Assembly (NCBI RefSeq): GCF_002024805.1
Contig: NZ_CP014337.1
Coordinates: 3,286,001 to 3,350,000 of the forward strand
Reading direction: 5' to 3'
DNA: 64,000 nt
Source: Elizabethkingia bruuniana
GTDB taxonomy: Bacteria > Bacteroidota > Bacteroidia > Flavobacteriales > Weeksellaceae
Every line of letters starts with the position of its first letter. Positions within the stretch are counted from its first letter, which is position 1. Made by a program: the position numbers and the translations under genes. The notes under the pieces were generated by a model. It made no database searches. It was not told where the DNA came from and was given only the letters and a program-made list of their open reading frames with translations. Shown in pieces: positions 52,295-61,946 of this stretch.

Positions 52295-53752
52295 ATGGAC
52301 AAAATTATTCATTCTTTTAGCGACCTTGTATGGTCCGATGCTCTTATCTATCTCTGCTTAATTACCGGTCTTTATTTTTCTATCCGAACAGGATTTCTTC
52401 AGGTTACCTATCTGAAAGATATGGTGAAACTTCTCTTCAGTAAAAACGAATCTGATAAAGGAATTTCATCATTCCAAGCATTTTCATTAGCCATTTCAGG
52501 ACGTGTAGGTACCGGAAATATTGTCGGAGTTGCCACAGCTATAGCTATGGGAGGACCGGGTGCTGTATTCTGGATGTGGCTGATTGCATTCCTCGGCTCC
52601 GCATCCGCCTTCGTAGAAGCTACACTGGGGCAGTTGTACAAACAGGAATCTAATGGTGAATATCGTGGCGGAGCCGCTTATTATATAGAAAAAGGTCTTG
52701 GAGTAAAATGGTATGCAGTATTATTCGCAGTTCTTACCATTATCAGTACTGGTCTATTGCTTCCGGGTGTACAGAGTAACAGTATTGCTTCAGCTGTAAA
52801 CAATTCTTTTTCTATAGGAACAGAACATTATAATTTCCCCCTGGTTGGAGAACTGCCGGTAAACTATATCGGAATTGTGATTATTATCCTTTTGGCGCTG
52901 ATTATATTTGGGGGTATAAAAAGACTTGGAAAAACAGCCGAATTCGTAGTTCCGTTTATGGCAGGAATTTATATTCTAATGGCGGTCATTATTATTGTTC
53001 TCAACATTAAAGAAGTTCCTTCTGTTTTAAAACTGATTTTCAGTTCTGCATTCAATATGAACGCAACCTTTAGCGGGATCTTCGGGATGGCTATAGCCTG
53101 GGGAGTAAAAAGAGGAATTTATTCCAACGAGGCTGGTCAGGGAACTGCACCACATGCTGCGGCAGCTGCGGAAGTAAAACATCCTGCTCAGCAAGGTCTT
53201 GTTCAGGCATTTTCAGTTTATATAGATACACTATTTGTATGTTCTGCAACGGCATTTATTATCCTGTTTACAGGGCAGTATAACGTATTAGGACCGAACG
53301 ATACATATTTGGTGCAAAATATTCCGGGAATTGACTATACAGGCTTTACACAGGCTGCAGTCTCCCATATTTTCCCTGGTATTGGTAAGCAGTTTGTTGC
53401 TTTTGCTTTATTCTTCTTTGCCTTTACCACTATTATGGCCTATTACTATTATGCGGAGACCAATATTTCTTATCTGGTTAAGTCTGGCAATAAAAAAACA
53501 TACATCTGGATTTTAAGAGTTGTCTTCTTGTTTGCGGCATACTTCGGAACTGTTAAGGAAGCAAAAATTGCATGGGCACTGGGAGATCTTGGCGTAGGGT
53601 TAATGGCATGGGTAAATATTATTGCCATTCTCTTACTGGGAAATGTTACCCTAAAAGTATGGAAAGACTATAAGCTTAAAAAGAAATCTGGGAATATGTA
53701 TTTTAATTCCAAAGAAGCAGAAATTAAAAATGCTGACTTTTGGGAGAAATAG
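52295..53752 (+). CDS. Alanine/glycine:cation symporter (AGCS family)
   Basis: The 485-residue integral membrane protein has about 11 helices and AGCS signatures: 'AISGRVGTGNIVGVATAIAMGGPGA' near residues 65-90, 'NEAGQGTAPHAAAAAEVKHP', and a W-G-V-K-R-G motif before it. It co-transports small amino acids with Na+ or H+. It has its own terminator pair. Confidence 0.96.
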   Translation: MDKIIHSFSDLVWSDALIYLCLITGLYFSIRTGFLQVTYLKDMVKLLFSKNESDKGISSFQAFSLAISGRVGTGNIVGVATAIAMGGPGAVFWMWLIAFLGSASAFVEATLGQLYKQESNGEYRGGAAYYIEKGLGVKWYAVLFAVLTIISTGLLLPGVQSNSIASAVNNSFSIGTEHYNFPLVGELPVNYIGIVIIILLALIIFGGIKRLGKTAEFVVPFMAGIYILMAVIIIVLNIKEVPSVLKLIFSSAFNMNATFSGIFGMAIAWGVKRGIYSNEAGQGTAPHAAAAAEVKHPAQQGLVQAFSVYIDTLFVCSATAFIILFTGQYNVLGPNDTYLVQNIPGIDYTGFTQAAVSHIFPGIGKQFVAFALFFFAFTTIMAYYYYAETNISYLVKSGNKKTYIWILRVVFLFAAYFGTVKEAKIAWALGDLGVGLMAWVNIIAILLLGNVTLKVWKDYKLKKKSGNMYFNSKEAEIKNADFWEK

Positions 53753-53780
53753 CTTCCGGGACAGATTACTGATTATATAA

Positions 53781-53808
53781 AAAAACCGACAGCTGACTGT
53801 CGGTTTTT
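53781..53808. terminator. Bidirectional terminator after the AGCS gene
   Basis: AAAAACCGACAG (53781-53792) pairs with CTGTCGGTTTTT (53797-53808) around CTGA. It serves the symporter and the convergent aldehyde dehydrogenase. Confidence 0.94.
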
Positions 53809-53814
53809 ATTTTA

Positions 53815-55116
53815 TTAAAGTGTTCCTATAATACTTTTAGGAATTGTAAATTCTTTTAGTGCAAATAAGGATAGTTCTGTGCCATATCCTGAACGTTTAG
53901 CACCTCCCAAAGGCATATCAGGCATAGATTTAGTCATTTCATTAACGCCTACAGCTCCGGATTCCAGATTTTCAGCAAAAAAGAAAGCTTTCTCTTTATT
54001 CTTTGTCCAGATTGAGTTCCCTAATCCAAATCTGGTATTATTTGCCAGTCGCAAACATTCGTCATCACTCTTTGCTATTAATACCATTCCTAACGGGCCA
54101 AAAAGCTCTTCTTCCAGAATAGGATTACCTTCATTCACTCTCATTAATCCTGGTTTAAAAACAATATCCGAGATTCTTTCTAACGGAACTATTGGCTCTG
54201 CTCCATTATCCAGTGCTTTTTTATATTGAGCTTCCAAATCATCGGCTAAATCTTTACGAGCCATTGCAGAAAGTTTAGTTTCTTTATCGTTAGGATCTCC
54301 CGGAACATACTTTTTGAATTCTTCAATAAACTTAGGAAGGAATTCGTTCTCAGCATTCTGATGGATAATAAATCTTTTTGCTGCTACACAAGTCTGTCCA
54401 CAATTCTGAAGCCTTGACTCCGCTCCTACTCTTGCTGCTTTATCAAAATCAGCATCTTCAAGAATAATAAAAGCATCGCTTCCGCCCAATTCTAAAACTG
54501 ATTTCTTAATATTTGTACCTGCAATAGAAGCAACAGATGCTCCGGCAGGTTCGCTTCCGGTAAGACTTACTCCTTGTATTACAGGGTTCTCTATGATCCC
54601 CTTAATTTCTTTATGTCCGGATTCCAGATTCAGGAATACTCCTTTAGGAAATCCTGCTTCTGTTAATATTTTCTCTATCGTATTCCCACTTTCAAAACAG
54701 ATCGAAGCATGTTTTACCACAACTGTATTTCCTGCCAGTAGTGCGGGAACAGCAAAACGAAGCACCTGCCAGAAAGGATAATTCCATGGCATTACACCTA
54801 GTATAACTCCCATTGGCGTATGATGAACTTCACACACATTGAATTTAGTTTTTACTTCTTCCGGCTTTAATATATTCTCTGCTTTCGCATAATAATTCAT
54901 CATCAAAGCACATTTCTCGATCTCAGCAATAGACTGAGAAATAGGCTTATTCATCTCACGTGTGATGATCTTTCCGTATTCTTCGGATTTATCTAACAGC
55001 AGCTGTGCTGCTTTCGCCAACAATTCCTGCTTTTCCTCAAAAGTTACCTTTCTCCATTCTCCAAAAGCTTTATCAGCTTCCAGCAACTTATTCTCAATTT
55101 GTTCTGTTGTAAGCAT
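53815..55116 (-). CDS. NAD(P)-dependent aldehyde dehydrogenase (succinate-semialdehyde type)
   Basis: The 433-residue protein has the ALDH catalytic Glu in 'VLELGGSDAFI' (about residue 209) and Cys in 'NCGQTCVAAKR' (about 243), plus 'MPWNYPFWQVLRFA' and 'LTGSEPAGASVAS' for NAD binding. At 433 residues it is short for the superfamily and resembles Sad/YneI-type succinate-semialdehyde dehydrogenase. It lies 19 bases after hutG. A link to glutamate or histidine breakdown is possible but not shown. Confidence 0.9.
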   Translation of the reverse strand: MLTTEQIENKLLEADKAFGEWRKVTFEEKQELLAKAAQLLLDKSEEYGKIITREMNKPISQSIAEIEKCALMMNYYAKAENILKPEEVKTKFNVCEVHHTPMGVILGVMPWNYPFWQVLRFAVPALLAGNTVVVKHASICFESGNTIEKILTEAGFPKGVFLNLESGHKEIKGIIENPVIQGVSLTGSEPAGASVASIAGTNIKKSVLELGGSDAFIILEDADFDKAARVGAESRLQNCGQTCVAAKRFIIHQNAENEFLPKFIEEFKKYVPGDPNDKETKLSAMARKDLADDLEAQYKKALDNGAEPIVPLERISDIVFKPGLMRVNEGNPILEEELFGPLGMVLIAKSDDECLRLANNTRFGLGNSIWTKNKEKAFFFAENLESGAVGVNEMTKSMPDMPLGGAKRSGYGTELSLFALKEFTIPKSIIGTL

Positions 55117-55135
55117 TTTCTGTTTTATATATTTT

Positions 55136-56053
55136 CTATATCATTAACCATTCATTTACTAAAGATGCCGCCAGCCGCGCTGTTCTGTCCTGAATATCAT
55201 AGGCAGGATTTACTTCAGCAACATCTAAAGCTTTTAATTTATTATTCCGCAAAATATGCCTGTATAACAGCATAAATGCCTGATCCGTAAAAATTCCGTT
55301 ATAGGCCGAAGCACTTACTCCAGGTGCGATAGATGCATTGAAAACATCCATACATATCGTAACATACAGTACATCTATTCCGTCCAGGAATTCATCTATC
55401 CTTGGATATAACTGTGGAAGATTTTCGAAGAAGAGTTCATCTGCAAGAATATATTTCATCCCATACTGGTGCGCAGTATCGAATAATTTCAGAGTATTAC
55501 TATTCCTTTGAATTCCAATATGCATAGAGTGGATTTCTCCTTCATTAGCAATCTGCCAGAACCCTGTTCCGGATGAAGCTAAATTATTTTCCGGTTCTCT
55601 GTTATCAAAATGAGCATCAAAATTAATAATCCCAATTTTCTTAGTCGGAAAAGCTTTTTTTATGCCTGAATAATGTGCATAAGTAACTTCGTGTCCGCCG
55701 CCTAATACAATGCTTTTACCATTATTTAGCAATCCACTGGCTACAACATCTGCCAAACTTTGTTGTGTTTTTTCCAGATTTTCATCCGGACAGTATATAT
55801 CCCCGAAGTCAAAAAGTCTGAAACTTGGTGATACCACCGGAAAATTACTCATATTCTTTCGGATAACATTGGGTGCCGCTGCTGCTCCTACCCTGCCTTT
55901 ATTTCTTTTCACGCCTTCATCTACTGCAAAGCCATGTAGAAAATAGCTGTTATCTACTATCTCTTTATAATCTATTTTATCTTCAACTGCCTGAAAAAGC
56001 CTTCTGCTTAATAAGTCTTCACCATCAAAACGGCCGGACCAGATTCTTTCCAT
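55136..56053 (-). CDS. hutG: Formimidoylglutamase
   Basis: The start is taken as ATG 56051-56053, one base after the hutI stop; the open frame runs to 56086 inside hutI. The 305-residue arginase-fold protein has the Mn-binding residues in 'VLGGGHEVTYAHY', 'INFDAHFDNREP' and 'TICMDVFNASIAPG'. It makes glutamate and formamide from N-formimidoylglutamate in histidine breakdown. Its position next to hutI supports the call over other ureohydrolases. Confidence 0.9.
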   Translation of the reverse strand: MERIWSGRFDGEDLLSRRLFQAVEDKIDYKEIVDNSYFLHGFAVDEGVKRNKGRVGAAAAPNVIRKNMSNFPVVSPSFRLFDFGDIYCPDENLEKTQQSLADVVASGLLNNGKSIVLGGGHEVTYAHYSGIKKAFPTKKIGIINFDAHFDNREPENNLASSGTGFWQIANEGEIHSMHIGIQRNSNTLKLFDTAHQYGMKYILADELFFENLPQLYPRIDEFLDGIDVLYVTICMDVFNASIAPGVSASAYNGIFTDQAFMLLYRHILRNNKLKALDVAEVNPAYDIQDRTARLAASLVNEWLMI

Positions 56054-56054
56054 A

Positions 56055-57278
56055 TTAGTATTTTTCTCCTTTGATGTAAACAGCACATGGCTCTAATGCA
56101 CCTTGTCTGTATAATACATTCTGATAGTTATCTGTTTTAAAGCAAACCATGTCCGCTCTTTTTCCTTCGGATAATACGCCACGGTCTTCAAAGCCTAAAG
56201 CATAAGCCGATCTGAATGTTATCCCCGCTAAAACTTCTGCTGTGGATAACTTTTGGAATGTTGCCAGAATCGAAGCTTGTGTAACCAGCTTACCCATTGG
56301 TGCTGAGCCAGGATTCCAGTCTGTAGCGATAGCTAATATTCCGCCGGCATCTAATATTTTACGGGCCGGAGCAAAAGAATCTCCCAGGCCTATACTTGCC
56401 CCCGGAAGTGCCACTGCAACAGTATTTGATTTTGCTAAATAATCTATATCTTCATCAGAAGTTGCTTCTAAATGATCAGCAGACTTAGCACCACATTCTA
56501 CAGCAACACGCGAACTTCCTGGCGTAAATTGATCCGCATGAACTGTGATTTCAAAGCCCATTGCTTTTGCCTTTTGTAAGAATGCCTTGCTCTCTTCCGG
56601 CTGAAAAGCAGATTTCTCAATAAATATATCTACCCTTTCTGCCAGATGTTCTTCCTGAACCACAGGCAAGACGTATTCTAATACATAATTAAGGTATTCT
56701 TCTGAATCTCCGTTGAAATCCTTAGGCTTCATATGTGCTGCAAGGCACGTAGGTATAAGCTTCGCTGGTGTCTTTTCTTTAGCATGGTTAATTGCTCTCA
56801 GCATTTTAAGCTCACAATCAAGCTTTAGCCCATAGCCACTTTTAATCTCTATTGTTGTAATTCCCTGACGAACAAGGTCATCTATTCTAACGCAAAGTGT
56901 TTTATGCAGCTCTTCTTCCGTTGCTTCACGGGTATGCTTTACCGAGCTCCAAATCCCACCACCGGATTCTGCAATCTCCAGATATGTTTTTCCGGCATTA
57001 CGCATAGAGAAATCATTAGCACGATTTCCTGCAAAGCAGATATGTGTATGACAGTCTGTAAATGCAGGCATAGCAATTTGCTCTCCTTCCGTTTCTTCCA
57101 AAGTAACATTTGGAAATTCTTTTCTTAAAGTTTCAAAATTGTCAACTTTAACGATTTTACATGACTCAATTAATATCCCGGCGTTCTCTATAATTTCCAG
57201 CTGTTCATCTTTTAAACTACCTCGTAGAGGTAAGTTGGCAAGTGTTACTACTTGCTTAAAAGGTCCGATTATTTTCAT
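56055..57278 (-). CDS. hutI: Imidazolonepropionase
   Basis: HutI opens the ring of imidazolonepropionate to N-formimidoylglutamate. The 407-residue amidohydrolase has the metal-binding 'DCHTHICFAGNRANDF' and 'TIEIKSGYGLKL', then 'ITVHADQFTPGSSRVAVECGAKSADHLE' (in pieces) and 'IATDWNPGSAPMG'. It is the first gene of the hutI-hutG-ALDH unit. Confidence 0.97.
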   Translation of the reverse strand: MKIIGPFKQVVTLANLPLRGSLKDEQLEIIENAGILIESCKIVKVDNFETLRKEFPNVTLEETEGEQIAMPAFTDCHTHICFAGNRANDFSMRNAGKTYLEIAESGGGIWSSVKHTREATEEELHKTLCVRIDDLVRQGITTIEIKSGYGLKLDCELKMLRAINHAKEKTPAKLIPTCLAAHMKPKDFNGDSEEYLNYVLEYVLPVVQEEHLAERVDIFIEKSAFQPEESKAFLQKAKAMGFEITVHADQFTPGSSRVAVECGAKSADHLEATSDEDIDYLAKSNTVAVALPGASIGLGDSFAPARKILDAGGILAIATDWNPGSAPMGKLVTQASILATFQKLSTAEVLAGITFRSAYALGFEDRGVLSEGKRADMVCFKTDNYQNVLYRQGALEPCAVYIKGEKY

Positions 57279-57306
57279 CTCACTAATTTACGATAAAAAT
57301 AGAAAT

Positions 57307-57336
57307 TTGATTGCGCTTTATTTTTTTATAAATTTG
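57307..57336 (+). promoter_or_regulatory. Promoter of ruvB
   Basis: TTG (57307-57309), a 19-base spacer and TAAATTTG (57329-57336) match the consensus. The ATG lies 19 bases downstream. Confidence 0.65.
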
Positions 57337-57355
57337 ACTCTACACAAATTTAGTT

Positions 57356-58378
57356 ATGCCTAACTTCCTTCACCCCGATAAAGAGAATTTTTCCGATGAT
57401 GAGCTTTTTCAGGAGGATCATATTCGTCCGCAAAGTTTCAGAGATTTTGCAGGGCAGCGCCAGACATTGGAAAATCTGGAAATCTTTGTTGCGGCAGCCA
57501 AATCCAGAAACAGTTCTCTGGATCATGTCTTATTACACGGCCCGCCGGGATTAGGAAAAACTACTTTAGCACACATTATTGCCAATGAACTTGGTGTTAA
57601 CTGCAAACTGACTTCTGGTCCGGTATTGGATAAACCTGCAAATCTTGCAGGATTACTGACAAACCTGGAAGAGAATGATGTATTGTTTATCGATGAAATC
57701 CATAGACTATCCCCAGTCGTCGAAGAATATCTGTATTCTGCAATGGAAGATTTTAAGATAGATATTATGCTGGAAACCGGTCCCAATGCGCGTTCAGTAC
57801 AGATAGGACTAAACCCTTTTACACTGGTAGGTGCAACTACGCGTTCCGGTATGCTAACAAAGCCATTACTTGCCAGATTTGGTATCCAATCCAGACTGGA
57901 ATATTATAACATCGAATTGCTTTCTACTATTATACAGAGAAGCGCAAGGGTTATGGGCATCAAAATCTATGAAGATGCTTCTATAGAAATTGCTAGAAGA
58001 AGTCGTGGTACACCCAGAATTGCTAATGCTTTGCTGAGAAGAGTACGTGATTTTGCAGAAATAAAAGGCAACGGGGATATTGAAATTGAAATTACCAAAT
58101 TTGCTCTAAATGCATTAAAAGTTGATGAATATGGACTTGATGAAATGGACAACAAGATATTGAGAACCATGATCGAAAACTTTAAGGCACGTCCCGTTGG
58201 CATCAGTGCTTTGGCTACTTCAATTGGAGAAAATCCGGAAACACTGGAGGAAGTATATGAACCTTTTCTTATTCAGGAAGGCTTTATTATCCGAACTCCG
58301 AGAGGGCGTGAAGTAACAGATAAAGCCTACAAGCATTTAAATATGGCCAAGCCTAAGAGGCCGGACGAGCTTTTTTAA
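57356..58378 (+). CDS. ruvB: Holliday junction DNA helicase RuvB
   Basis: The 340-residue AAA+ motor has Walker A '[12 protein letters not shown]', Walker B 'LFIDEIHRL' and sensor/Arg finger '[18 protein letters not shown]', with a winged-helix C-terminus ('[16 protein letters not shown]'). It drives branch migration with RuvA. ruvA and ruvC are not in the window. Confidence 0.98.
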   Translation: MPNFLHPDKENFSDDELFQEDHIRPQSFRDFAGQRQTLENLEIFVAAAKSRNSSLDHVLLHGPPGLGKTTLAHIIANELGVNCKLTSGPVLDKPANLAGLLTNLEENDVLFIDEIHRLSPVVEEYLYSAMEDFKIDIMLETGPNARSVQIGLNPFTLVGATTRSGMLTKPLLARFGIQSRLEYYNIELLSTIIQRSARVMGIKIYEDASIEIARRSRGTPRIANALLRRVRDFAEIKGNGDIEIEITKFALNALKVDEYGLDEMDNKILRTMIENFKARPVGISALATSIGENPETLEEVYEPFLIQEGFIIRTPRGREVTDKAYKHLNMAKPKRPDELF

Positions 58379-58452
58379 TTTATCTTTATAGTGTAGCATT
58401 GTCTCCTGAGGACTTTGCTAAAATCTATTGTTTCAGATAAAAACTTATATAC

Positions 58453-59082
58453 ATGCATATTCCTAAACTCTATAAAAGTGAGGATTTTGATTTGCTAGAG
58501 GAGATTATTAGTAATCATTCCTTTGGTCTTCTGATCTCTTCCAAAGAAAAACTGTTTGCTACCCATTCTATGTTTTTGATGAGTGGCACCAATGAGGATT
58601 TTATACTGGAAACCCATATTTCTAAAGCCAATTTTCAGGCTAAAGCTCTGAAAGACGGAGATCAGGTGCTATGTGATTTTCTTGGTGCGCATACCTATAT
58701 TTCGTCCTCCTGGTACGATCATATAAATGTTTCAACATGGAATTATGAAGCAGTACAGGTTCGCGGTACAATAAGAATAATGACCGATGAAGAGCTCTAC
58801 AAACATCTGGAGAAGCTGACGATTAAATATGAGAAATACCAGAAGTGCCCAATGTATGTTCAGAATATGGGAGATGAGTTTGTAAGGAAAGAAATGAAAG
58901 GAGCCTTTGGGATGAATATTATTCCGGACGAAATCTTCATTAAAAGCAAACTCTCTCAGAATCGCAATAAAAAGAACCTTGATATGATCATCGAAAACCT
59001 ACAGGATTCCGGTGATAACAATGCTAAGATTATTGCAGATAAAATGCTAAAAGTAGCGGCTGACAAAGATCAGGAAGTATAA
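58453..59082 (+). CDS. PaiB-like FMN-binding protein
   Basis: The 209-residue protein starts 'MHIPKLYKSEDFDLLEEII' and has 'HSFGLLISSKEKLFATHSMF' and 'GAHTYISSSWYDHINVSTWNYEAV' (read in pieces), typical of the FMN-binding split-barrel PaiB/PAI2 family. These are described as transcriptional regulators or flavoproteins. The regulatory role is inferred from the family. Confidence 0.9.
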   Translation: MHIPKLYKSEDFDLLEEIISNHSFGLLISSKEKLFATHSMFLMSGTNEDFILETHISKANFQAKALKDGDQVLCDFLGAHTYISSSWYDHINVSTWNYEAVQVRGTIRIMTDEELYKHLEKLTIKYEKYQKCPMYVQNMGDEFVRKEMKGAFGMNIIPDEIFIKSKLSQNRNKKNLDMIIENLQDSGDNNAKIIADKMLKVAADKDQEV

Positions 59083-59143
59083 AAAGATCAATAAGTACCG
59101 GTCATCTCCGGAAAAATTACTATCTTAACCCAAAAGATTCTTT

Positions 59144-60010
59144 ATGAAACTATATCCTATAGAAACCGGAAATTTCAAATTGGACGGCGGTGCTATGTTT
59201 GGTGTTGTTCCGAAATCTATCTGGCAAAAAACAAATCCTGCGGACAGCAAAAATCTTATCGATCTTGGTATGCGTTGTTTGCTGATTGAAGACGGAAAAA
59301 ACCTTATTCTTATCGATAATGGTCTTGGTAATAAGCAGGACGACAAATTCTTTGGGCATTACGACCTGTGGGGAGATGCTACTTTAGACAAATCTTTGGC
59401 AAAATATGGCTTTGTTAAAGACGATATTACCGATGTATTTCTTACCCATTTGCACTTCGATCATTGTGGAGGCTCTATAGAATGGAATGATGACAGAAGC
59501 GGCTACCGTACTGCATTTAAAAATGCCAGATACTGGAGTAATGAAAGCCACTGGGAATGGGCTACAGAACCCAACCCAAGAGAGAAAGCAAGCTTTTTGA
59601 AGGAAAACATACTTCCTATCCAAGAAAGCGGCCAGCTTAATTTTGTGCCTTTACCTACAACGGGTAACTACGGATTTGCGCCTGACCTTAAAATGGATAT
59701 TATTTTTGTGGACGGTCATACTGAAAAACAAATGTTACCGGTGATCAAATATCAGGAAAAAACAATTGTTTTCGCAGCAGACCTTATTCCAACTGTAGGT
59801 CATATTCCGTTAGTATATGTAATGGGTTATGATACACGTCCTCTTTTAACAGTATCTGAAAAAGAAAAATTCCTGAAGCAGGCTGTGGATAATGAGTATA
59901 TTCTATTCTTCGAACACGATGCTCATAACGAGCTGGCAACACTAAAAATGACAGAAAAAGGGCCTCGCTTAGATGAAATTCATAAGTTCAATGATATATT
60001 CGGATATTAA
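59144..60010 (+). CDS. Metallo-beta-lactamase fold hydrolase
   Basis: The 288-residue protein has the zinc-binding 'FLTHLHFDHCGGS', then 'IIFVDGHTEKQM' and 'IVFAADLIPTVGHIP', the typical metal-ligand Asp and His spread. It resembles the quorum-quenching or general MBL hydrolases; substrate not known. It lies five bases upstream of coaE, so the two are co-transcribed. Confidence 0.9.
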   Translation: MKLYPIETGNFKLDGGAMFGVVPKSIWQKTNPADSKNLIDLGMRCLLIEDGKNLILIDNGLGNKQDDKFFGHYDLWGDATLDKSLAKYGFVKDDITDVFLTHLHFDHCGGSIEWNDDRSGYRTAFKNARYWSNESHWEWATEPNPREKASFLKENILPIQESGQLNFVPLPTTGNYGFAPDLKMDIIFVDGHTEKQMLPVIKYQEKTIVFAADLIPTVGHIPLVYVMGYDTRPLLTVSEKEKFLKQAVDNEYILFFEHDAHNELATLKMTEKGPRLDEIHKFNDIFGY

Positions 60011-60015
60011 TAAAT

Positions 60016-60618
60016 ATGCATAAAATCATTGGCCTTACAGGCGGTATCGGTTCCGGAAAAACAACTGTAGCTCGTTTCATAGAAGAGATGGGATATCCTG
60101 TTTATAATTCGGATACAAGAGCAAAAGATCTGGTGAATGAAAGTCATGATCTAAAAGCAGCTATTATTCAGCTATTAGGATCACAAGCTTATGACGAAAA
60201 TGGGCTCTATGACCGAAAATATGTCGGGTCTATAGTTTTTAGTAATGATGAATTGCTAAAACAGCTGAATGCAATTATTCATCCTGCCGTTAATAAAGAT
60301 TTTCATGACTGGGTAAAGAGACAATCCCGTGAAATTATCTTTAAAGAAACAGCACTACTTTTTGAGCTGAAATTAAACTTGCAGTGTGACAAAAGTTTGC
60401 TGGTAACAGCTGATGAAAGTATAAGAATAAAAAGGGTGATGGACAGGGATTCAAAAACCTATCGTGAAGTAGAAAAAGTAATAGATAATCAAATGCCGGA
60501 AAGAAAGAAAATACGGCTTGCAGATTATGTCATTGAAAATAATTCGGATATGCAACACCTTCGTTTGAGTACCGAAAAAATTATGACATCTCTTATTAAC
60601 GATTTGCATAAAATTTAG
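60016..60618 (+). CDS. coaE: Dephospho-CoA kinase
   Basis: CoaE adds the 3'-phosphate in the last step of CoA synthesis. The 200-residue protein has the P-loop 'GLTGGIGSGKTTVARF' near the N-terminus, 'YNSDTRAKDLV' and 'DYVIENN'. Family length is normal. Confidence 0.95.
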   Translation: MHKIIGLTGGIGSGKTTVARFIEEMGYPVYNSDTRAKDLVNESHDLKAAIIQLLGSQAYDENGLYDRKYVGSIVFSNDELLKQLNAIIHPAVNKDFHDWVKRQSREIIFKETALLFELKLNLQCDKSLLVTADESIRIKRVMDRDSKTYREVEKVIDNQMPERKKIRLADYVIENNSDMQHLRLSTEKIMTSLINDLHKI

Positions 60619-60622
60619 AACT

Positions 60623-60644
60623 AAACCCTTTCTACAAGGGTTTT
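60623..60644 (+). terminator. Terminator after coaE
   Basis: AAACCCTT (60623-60630) pairs with AAGGGTTT (60636-60643) around a 5-base loop, with four T. Confidence 0.7.
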
Positions 60645-60789
60645 CTAATTTTCATACATATAAAAAACTTTGGTAAAATAATATTGAATATTAAAAAATT
60701 CATATTATTTTTTTTATTATTTTTGGAAGCATTTTGTTTTAGCTCACAATTGATGAGTAGATTAAAATGTTTAAGTAATAAGTGATTGG

Positions 60790-60815
60790 AAGCCTCCTGA
60801 AAAGGAGGCTTTTTA
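60790..60815 (+). terminator. Second plus-strand terminator, orphan
   Basis: AAGCCTCC (60790-60797) pairs with GGAGGCTT (60804-60811) around TGAAAA, and T5 lies on the plus strand only. It follows a region (60646-60789) without a plus-strand gene. TATTTTTG (60718-60725) on the plus strand could be a -7 element for an 80-nt RNA. Confidence 0.6.
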
Positions 60816-60817
60816 TG

Positions 60818-61492
60818 TTAAAACAGGTAAGCTACACTCCACATAAAGCCAAGTTTGAACTTATTGGCATCGGTTCCGAATCCCGGAATTACCATTGGAG
60901 TTATATTTTCTTGTTTCGTTGTATAAATCATGTATTTTGGCTGTACTTGTGCATCTATATAGAAATTAGAATGGAAAAGCTCTACCCTTCCTCCAATAGC
61001 TCCTTCCAGCCAATAAGCAGATTGAGATGATGTCGGAAATGACGCATAAGAATCGTGTCCCTGATATCCTCTGGTTGGGATCGATCTCATTTCCTGCTGA
61101 TAAAAAGATGCTGCTACCTTTCCGCCGGCATAAAATCCGTTTTGTTTATTTTCAGGGTCCGGACTTAGCATGTATAATGTTCCGGCTTTAACGAACAATC
61201 CTTTTGCTGATACATCGTATCCGTTTTTGTCATACTTATTCTTTTCATAACCTACATCAGCTACCAAGTGAAGCCTTGGTTGTATACGTGATGTAGCAAA
61301 AGCCTGGAATAATTTCTGATCGGTAAAAGCCATTAGCCCTAAGTGAAGCACATCTACTCCAATCATTACATTCGGCTTATATTTCCATTTCTTAGCAGCA
61401 AGGGTATCACTGCTTATCTTTTTCTTCTCCTGCGCAAAGCTTAAGGAAATAAAAAGACTAAAAATTAAAGTATAGAACAGTCTTAACTTCAT
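60818..61492 (-). CDS. DUF6048-like outer-membrane barrel protein
   Basis: The ATG at 61490-61492 gives 224 residues with a signal peptide (to about residue 21, S-L-S-F-A-Q). The mature part is beta-rich, with alternating aromatic strands such as 'IQPRLHLVADVGYEKNKYD' and 'GFYAGGKVAASFYQQEM'. Near the C-terminus is 'KFKLGFMWSVAYLF', ending in an aromatic residue as in outer-membrane barrels. The pairing with the DUF6452 gene (overlap 35 bases) and rlmD matches what I recall in Flavobacteriia. Function unknown. Confidence 0.75.
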   Translation of the reverse strand: MKLRLFYTLIFSLFISLSFAQEKKKISSDTLAAKKWKYKPNVMIGVDVLHLGLMAFTDQKLFQAFATSRIQPRLHLVADVGYEKNKYDKNGYDVSAKGLFVKAGTLYMLSPDPENKQNGFYAGGKVAASFYQQEMRSIPTRGYQGHDSYASFPTSSQSAYWLEGAIGGRVELFHSNFYIDAQVQPKYMIYTTKQENITPMVIPGFGTDANKFKLGFMWSVAYLF

Positions 61493-61946
61493 TATGAATT
61501 TGATTAGAGTTAATGTCGACACTTTTCACCGGATTTAGTCCTTCAACTGGTGATACTGTAAGATTATCATACAATTTTCTGATTCCGCATCCTGGTGAAA
61601 CATATTCTGAAGATTCAGTATACTTTACCTTGATTTTAGAGATTTCTGTTTTTGATTTTGGGTTGGTTTGAACCAGAATATCCGTAAAGCCGTCTCCGGT
61701 AACTTTCAGCGGTATCATTACCGAATCTACCGCTTTGGAGTTATTCGCTACCATTAGGGTATCTGTACCCCATAGGATACGGACTGTAAGGCTGTCCATC
61801 TTGGCAAGCTTACCATCTGCAGCTCTTTTAAACTTTACTTTCATCTTAGGAGAACCTCCCTCAGTACATATATCATCTTCCTGATTACAGGCTACTACAG
61901 CCAGCAACAATGGAACAAAGCAAAATATAAACTTTATATACTTCAT
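61458..61946 (-). CDS. DUF6452-like lipoprotein
   Basis: The 162-residue protein has a lipobox near residue 20 (V-V-A-C) and several Cys: 'DDICTEGGSPKMKVKF' and 'YVSPGCGIRKLYD'. These may form a disulfide. The core looks like an all-beta domain. It overlaps the rlmD stop by four bases (ATGA) and the downstream gene by 35. Function unknown; the coupling suggests a shared envelope task with DUF6048. Confidence 0.75.
   Translation of the reverse strand: MKYIKFIFCFVPLLLAVVACNQEDDICTEGGSPKMKVKFKRAADGKLAKMDSLTVRILWGTDTLMVANNSKAVDSVMIPLKVTGDGFTDILVQTNPKSKTEISKIKVKYTESSEYVSPGCGIRKLYDNLTVSPVEGLNPVKSVDINSNQIHNEVKTVLYFNF

Noticed and set aside
60646-60789. Promoter with TTG at 60684-60686 for the 60.8 kb orphan RNA
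   Set aside because: The spacer to TATTTTTG is 31 bases, too long; only the -7 element is kept as tentative.
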